From NCBI GenBank assembly GCA_033398695.1, contig CM065811.1, positions 77,194,001 through 77,258,000 of the forward strand: a DNA stretch of 64,000 bases, in the 5' to 3' direction. Below are positions 58,591 to 64,000 of the stretch, in pieces. The first letter of the stretch is position 1. Each line of letters starts with the position of its first letter. The notes beneath the pieces were generated by a model. That model made no database searches. It saw nothing but the letters and a program-made list of their open reading frames with translations, and was not told the DNA's origin. A program made the position numbers and the translations under genes. The stretch is from Orobanche coerulescens (taxonomy: Eukaryota > Streptophyta > Magnoliopsida > Lamiales > Orobanchaceae).

Positions 58591-58914
58591 GACTACAACA
58601 ATACGACAACTCCGTCTTCTCGTTACGAATGATGAATGATCTGACATGCAACACTTGTATGAGTGATATTAAGTCCAAACACACGATAAATGATACTCCC
58701 AACACAAGGTTATCAATCATAATGATTATGATAATATTCTCGTCTCGATTCTCAAACAGAGTTGAATGACGAATGATAACTGATACACGGCTCGAAGTAC
58801 GCCAACGATGAACACAAATAAATGAGCATGAATGATGAATGATTATTAAAGAGTGGAAATTACTGAGTGACAATCACTGAATGATAATAAATGAATTCAT
58901 AACCGGGTATTACA

Positions 58915-59700
58915 TGCTGTGTGTGCACGTGTATGTAAATTGTGTGTGTGTGTGTGTTTGTAGACCATGTGTGTGTTGGGTGTGTGTGTGTTCGGGTGTG
59001 TGGGTTGTGTCCGGGGTGTGCCGACTTAGGCAAGTGAAATCTTTTTATATATAAAAGTAGTGTTAGTCGATGTTAAAGAAGCTCCCGGTGAGGTTACGAT
59101 GGACGGGAGACGTTAAAACAACTATTAGATAGTCATATAAAGTTTGGGGGTGGAAAACATAAATTTCTTTTCTAGTCCCATTTTAGTCTCTTTTCTGGAC
59201 CTTTGTGGACTTTGTATTGAGATAAGAGACTTTTTGTGAACTATATTTCATTGGAATCGTGTCCATTGATTTCATCCTGATCCTACCTGGGTTCCGCGAG
59301 GAACTAGAATAACCGGTTTGTACTTTGACCTCATTCGAACAGTGTTCATTAATCGAATCCAATACCGTGAGATTCTACTCGTTGGACTGGAGATTCCGGA
59401 TCTCAATGAGATAAGACAAAATTCCTCGAGAAAGCTAAGTCCCTATTGGTTGAAATTCTCAATGGTACTTAGGTTCGTATATTTTATTTGAACGAGAGTG
59501 ATCTATTTCAAAATAAAATTTGAACAAAATTATGTAGCTATGGATCCGTGAGGGTAAGTTTCTCGATTGTAAGTCCCATCATATTTGTATTGTGATTATG
59601 TTGTGCTAATCCGCTCAACTTGGATCGAGGGGCTGGAACTTGATTGTGGTATTATGGTTTTAGGACACATAATTCGTGTACGGTCTCGGTAGAAATGGTT
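58915..59700 (+). repeat. Fragment of T LTR with TG tract and intron signals
   Basis: 58915-59010 matches the TG-rich stretch at 62325-62400. TTAG|GCAAGT (59030), GTGCTAAT at about 59613, and GGTTTTAG|G (59663) repeat the leader-intron layout. M inserted just to the left. Confidence 0.55.
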
Positions 59701-60270
59701 ATGTGGTGTGGTTTAAAGGTCGGGCATATTATTAATCTTTACGTACCATTAAGAATAAACTATTTAGTATCAATGTTATCTACTGCATGAACATTTTTAA
59801 AGTAGTTTTTTAAACTCATCACAAATTGAGGAAATTTACGATGGGTATGTATTCGGTGGAAAATCTTTTTTTTTTTTCGATTAAAAATTTAGTAGAAGAG
59901 GAAGGATCTTCATTTTTTATTTAAGTCCTAAGAAAAATTTTTGAAATATTTCGAATTATAGATGTCTTTGAAATTTTAAAAATATAAATTGTTTTATGCA
60001 TTATTCAAAAAGGATTTCAAAATTGACATGCAAAGCAAAACCTCCTCTTCCAATAAAAGTAAAGTAATTACAAGTTTTAGGCGAAACGTGGCTCGCCCTC
60101 TTATTTTCAAAAATATTATTTTTCATAAAGTACTGGCATCATATTATCGTCCTCGTCTGAGGACTAAAAGTTGATTTTCATAGTTGTTCTGCGGCTCTTA
60201 TAGTGTCGTTTTCTGGTATAATAAAAACATCCGGGATTTGTATGTGCCAAATGGTACTATATATCTTAGT
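59701..60270. other. Unassigned T internal DNA
   Basis: AT-rich, with a poly-T tract near 59868. No supported gene. Confidence 0.4.
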
Positions 60271-60543
60271 ATGTCGAAGGAGTACCAGGATCAGTTCATA
60301 TCCTATGAAATCTACTCCGTGGTTGAACCTACGAATGAGGCGAAGAGGCAGAAGATGTCTGGAAGATTCTCGAGCGGCAAAGGAACTGAGGTTCCCAAAC
60401 CCCCACGTCTTTCGAATGCATCGTCTTCGGAGTTGGGAGAGAACGCTGGGAATCTGGAGCCGGCATCAGTGAGTTCCAGTCAGACGGGAAGGTGCTTCAA
60501 TTATAACGTTCAGGGACATGAGCATGCTAATACTGAGAGATAG
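60271..60543 (+). pseudogene. Gag fragment of element T
   Basis: 91 codons, ending TAG at 60541-60543. Basic RQKMSGRFSSGKG and Ser-rich linker precede CFNYNVQGHEHANT, a zinc knuckle in which the second and fourth Cys are lost. Position and composition match the nucleocapsid linker of a gypsy gag. No pol was found after it. Confidence 0.6.
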
Positions 60544-61155
60544 TCTCCGCATTAACACGGAACGCCACCCTATTGGCTAACAAAGCAAAATGATCAGAGG
60601 GCGTCCCATATTCGAGATGTTGGCGAGTGATGATTTTGTAATGTGTCCTAATCACTGATGTTCCCTATAATCGTGACCCTGGCTCTTTTTATACCATTGC
60701 TTTACGTTTCCAACATTGGTTGTTCTAAACTCCTTCTGCTTAATTGACCGTCATCTGAACGAATTTCAAAACTGTTTTATCAAAATTCGTGGATTGTTGC
60801 GATCTTTTCGCATTTGAGGGTGATCCTTGCAAATTTTATTCGAAAACATCATTTAAATTGCTTCTAATAGTGCAATTAACAATGCCTGATGAGTCGCGAG
60901 CTTGAATGTTATTAGTCGAGCTCGAAACATGGTTTCAGGACCTTTGAGCCATTTTGTAAATTTTCCTAACTCTGGAAGCATTCAGTTTGAGATCATACCC
61001 CTTCACTTCGATTCCTCGTATTCATATGTACGTTATTGCCTTGGCTCGTCTACCAGATACTTGTTTAGTCCGTTCAAAGCATTTCAAGGATTATCGCGTT
61101 CATTGCTGAGCCAAGTAGTTATTTTTCCTCGTTGATTCTGCCGCTCCTTGTTCTA
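60544..61155. other. Unassigned T internal DNA
   Basis: No pol motif could be read in any frame. Probably decayed or rearranged. Confidence 0.4.
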
Positions 61156-61408
61156 AGTTTTAGGATGAAACATATTTTAAAGGGGGATGGAATGTAAGAA
61201 TTATGTTTTCCCGCCAGTCCCTTTTCTTTTGAATCATCATATATTGACATCAAACATGAATACCAAGAGCTTGTGATTATATCTTTGGGCCTAACCAATA
61301 TTTTGATCGTATTTATACCATTGATAAACCATATCCCATTCTTAATGAAGATCGTATGACTTTCTCGTTTTCAAACCGAAATAGTTCGAAAAACCTCCTT
61401 CCCATTTC
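61156..61408 (+). repeat. Hairpin, purine tract and LTR start fragment
   Basis: AGTTTTAGGATGAAAC, then AAAGGGGGATGGAA and an LTR start TGTAAGAATTATG at 61194. The LTR is short or truncated before 61409. Confidence 0.55.
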
Positions 61409-61445
61409 AAGTTTCGATGACGAAATTTCTTATTGGGGGGGGTGG
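61409..61445 (+). other. Hairpin and purine tract of T
   Basis: AAGTTTCGATGACGAAATTT, then GGGGGGGGTGG. Confidence 0.65.
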
Positions 61446-61675
61446 TGTGATACCCCATAATAAATAAACCGGGTGATTTTGTATTTTGTGAACCGTCGAA
61501 TAAATTCGGTTATTATGTCGGAGTCGAGAACTATATCAATCCGCATGTTAGAGCAACGAACCTAAATTCCTATAATTCCATAGTGTTATTATATATTTTA
61601 TATATAATGTTTTGTATGTCACAGCCGTATCAAACTTCATCGGGATGAGATAGAAATAATAATCCAGATATTTAT

Positions 61676-61795
61676 ACTATTATATATATATATATTACCT
61701 ACATAATTAGTAATGTATATATATATATATATATATGTATACATACACGTATACACATTACTTTTATATATATATATACACACACACGCCACACA
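61676..61795. repeat. TA/CA microsatellite
   Basis: Three (TA)n runs ending in ACACACACAC. Confidence 0.95.
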
Positions 61796-62205
61796 TAAAA
61801 AAGAGATAAGAAGAGAAGTAGAAAAAGAGGAGAGAATAAGGGCGCAGAAGGAAGGGTCTAGAATGACCCTGGAATAAGAAGGAAGAAAAAAAGAGAGAAA
61901 AAAACGAAGAAGAAAGAAGAACAGGAGAGAAAGAGCCGAGAAGAGTTCCGTCGCCAAGGAAGATTTTTCTGGTAAAACTTCGCAATCTATATACCTTTTT
62001 GACTGTTTCAGTGAGTAGGTCACAAATATCCACCGAGTTTTCCAAACCGAGGCCGGAATAGCCAGAATGGGGCCGAAATCGCTGCTCGATGTTGGGTCCC
62101 CGTACGGCCATTCGAGCTGTCGGATCTCGAAACCCTTTATACCGTTAGGAAGCTCTTTTGACAAGTATCATTTTTCTAATTTTAGTTGTTAGTTTTGGTT
62201 GGGTA

Positions 62206-62408
62206 TTATGGTATGTGTGCGTGTGTGTGTACAGTGTGTGCGTGCATATGTGTGTATGTGTGTGTGCTGTATGTGTTTGTGTGTGTGTATGTGTGTGCTG
62301 TGTGTGTGCGTGTGTGCTGTTTGTGCACGTGTGTGTAAATTTTGTGCGTGTGTGTGTTTGTGGACCGTGTGTGTGTGCCGTAGGTGTGTTGGGTGTATGT
62401 GGTGTTCG
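62206..62408. repeat. TG-rich microsatellite
   Basis: Interrupted (TG)n over 200 bp. It opens long frames on both strands that are not genes. Confidence 0.95.
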
Positions 62409-64000
62409 TGTAATATCCGCAATTTCGGATTTCTGGTAATTTTATTTTTTCGGCGGAGGTCCGTTTCGACGACTCGCTTGGGACCGTATCATCATTCTGA
62501 GAATGATTAATTCTGCACTTTTTGTCATCCGAGTTCGTTTCGGTATTGTTTTGTTGAGTTCCGTGTTTCTTAACAACTTTTCCGCACTCGTGTTCGATTC
62601 TTGTGAATCTCGTCCGAAATTACTGTTTCGAGTTTCCCGTAAGTCCGTTTAACTTTGTTAGACGTGTTGTGAGCTTTGGTTTGGTGTTTCGATCGCGTAT
62701 CGTGATTTTCGGACGTTTTGGGCCATTTTCGTAATTTCCCAAAGTTTTGGGTAATTACTTCCGTTGTTGAATTCCGAGCCTTCGGGTGGTCGGAATTGTG
62801 TGTTCTCTTAGCCCTTAGATTCGTCTTTGCGAGTACTTCGTGACCGTATCTTGATTCGTATTCGTGTTCGGGTTTCGGTGTCGTTTTCTTGAGTTCAGTG
62901 TTATTAAATGACTTTTCCCAAATATGAGTCGACTTTGTAGAATCACCATAAATTCTTGAAAACTCCAAAGACTTTGAATCTTTTCAATATTATAGAGCAT
63001 GAAGTTAGCTTTCCAATGGTTCAAACGGTGAGTCAATCGGAGTCCGGACGAGAGAGTTATGGTCGAAATAGCTCAGACACTCATTTTCCAGTTTTGGCGA
63101 GCGGCACTGTACCTGTGCCGCGGCACACTTATTCAGGCCGCGGCACACAGTCCGATTAGCCTATTTCGGATTTTGTGAGATGAATGCTCATTTCATCTCT
63201 TCCTTCATTCCTCCTCCTCTTGGGCGATCTTATGGGCGATTTTTGGGCGTTTTGCATCATCATTCACAGAGAACTTCATATTCTTCAAGTTTTTGGTGTG
63301 GATTAACAACTCCAACAATTGTTCTTCATCATTAATCCAAGGTAAATTCTTGAAACCCTACTTTTGGGTGAATTGGGGGTTTTTGTTCGTTTTGTCCGAT
63401 TTAACCGTAATAACTTAGATTTGTGATGTATTGATGATTATTTAGATGTATTCTATCATTTCCCTTGTTATTCCATGGTTGGATCGTTTCGATTCGTTAT
63501 TTTGGTCGAGTTCTTAGTCAACGCCTTGAAGGTGTCCGACAAAAGGTCTTAGAGGGGGGATTGGGCGTTGTATGATTATTATCCATCGTACGATTGTTGA
63601 TTTATCATTGGTATGACTTAGGGACGAAATTCTTGTGAAGAACTCGAGTCGGAACCCTTCCGTTCGTTGTCTTCTTTGGGGTCCGAGCTTCCCGGTCGAA
63701 CCGTGTTCTTCGGAACGTTTGGTAGCGGTTATTAAGGCAAGTATCTATTATACGACTTGTATCTTGTGACTAGTAATTACGTATGATATGTATGACGATT
63801 TTGCTTGCCTCCGTAAATATGTTCCGTTTGAGTTGGTTGTGTTTTCCGAAATTTGAAGGCTTTGTGATAATAGTGATATATTGGTATCCGTGTTAGGCGT
63901 CGTGCCATTTGTGCAGGATTGCGATGTACATATGAGATGGTTGTACACGTGGTTGTTCAATGTATTGTGTACCGAATGTGTGTTATGTTGGTTAAGAGTC
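62409..64000 (+). repeat. LTR F, 5' part (runs off window)
   Basis: TGTAATATCCGC start, similar to C (42731) and E reversed. It has CCGCGGCACA inverted units at 63098-63154 where a promoter cluster is expected, AAG|GTAAAT at 63342 and AAG|GCAAGT at 63737. Whether it is a solo LTR or the edge of a full element cannot be seen. Confidence 0.82.

Larger units (their letters stand above)
56632..58914 (-). repeat. M 5' LTR, main piece
   Basis: 56632-56636 is the E duplication. The LTR runs to TGTAATACCCGG on the minus strand at 58914. It contains the leader-intron signals and the ACGGCCGT promoter (58208-58590). Confidence 0.88.
61446..62408 (+). repeat. T 3' LTR, first part
   Basis: Starts TGTGATACCCC next to the purine tract; contains (TA)n and (TG)n tracts. 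It is interrupted by LTR F at 62409. The TG tract aligns with 58915-59010. Confidence 0.65.

Noticed and set aside
61637..62164. 175-codon minus-strand frame
   Set aside because: Much of it is microsatellite and low-complexity purine sequence inside an LTR; no domain recognisable.
62158..62510. Long overlapping frames on both strands rich in Cys/Val and His/Thr
   Set aside because: They are translations of a (TG)n/(CA)n microsatellite; no start context or homology.

Overview
The window is plant nuclear DNA, probably from a eudicot, and I see no host gene in it. It is almost entirely a nest of LTR retrotransposons. Ty3/gypsy pol remnants carry C-terminal chromodomains of Tekay/Del-like chromovirus type, and Ty1/copia elements look Sirevirus-like. 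Support comes from LTR pairs, initiator-Met-tRNA primer sites (TGGTATCAGAGC and variants), purine tracts, 5-bp target duplications, and zinc-knuckle/RT/RNase H/integrase/chromodomain remnants. All coding regions except one gag and one integrase ORF are visibly broken. The species cannot be named from this sequence.

Layout (letters are my own labels). 1-7928: minus-strand, pol-less element L with 3.2-kb LTRs. 7929-7996: plus-strand RNase H scrap. 7997-8709 and 18306-19782: minus-strand Sirevirus-like element S, split by complete plus-strand gypsy element A (8710-18300, TSD TATAA). 19783-22690: LTR scraps. 22691-34082: minus-strand recombinant X, in which one LTR (24886-31451) has a primer-site internal domain on one side and a purine-tract internal domain on the other; that LTR contains solo LTR D (25975-29580, TSD AGAAC). 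34083-40104: 5'-truncated plus-strand gypsy B, sitting in the pol of plus-strand gypsy C (40105-44983), which itself lies in the LTR of minus-strand gypsy M (44984-58914). M also holds gag-only copia element G (48142-51116, TSD TCCAG) and solo LTR E (54316-56631, TSD TAAAA). 58915-62408: degenerate plus-strand gypsy T. 62409-64000: LTR F, running off the window.

The most interesting signal is architectural. LTRs that differ over most of their length share one ordered cassette. First comes a crowd of 10-14 bp CG-containing palindromes (dialects AGCGTGCGCT, TACGTACGTA, TACGGCCGTA) ending just upstream of a TATA box. About 150-250 nt later is AAG|GTAWRT, then AG|GCAAGT (a GC-type splice donor), then a family-specific tandem array, then CTRAC followed directly by a small hairpin, then a pyrimidine-rich YAG|G, and finally the LTR end GTTACA. 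This reads as a conserved promoter plus a 5'-leader intron carried inside the LTR. A second covarying hairpin overlaps the pol stop codon just before the purine tract of the gypsy elements. Promoter palindromes have been described in Sirevirus LTRs; the combined cassette across gypsy families is what I would test.

A's two LTRs differ mainly by small indels and substitutions at or next to CAG/CTG. That looks more like read error at methylated CHG sites than ordinary decay, so A's frameshifts should be treated with caution.
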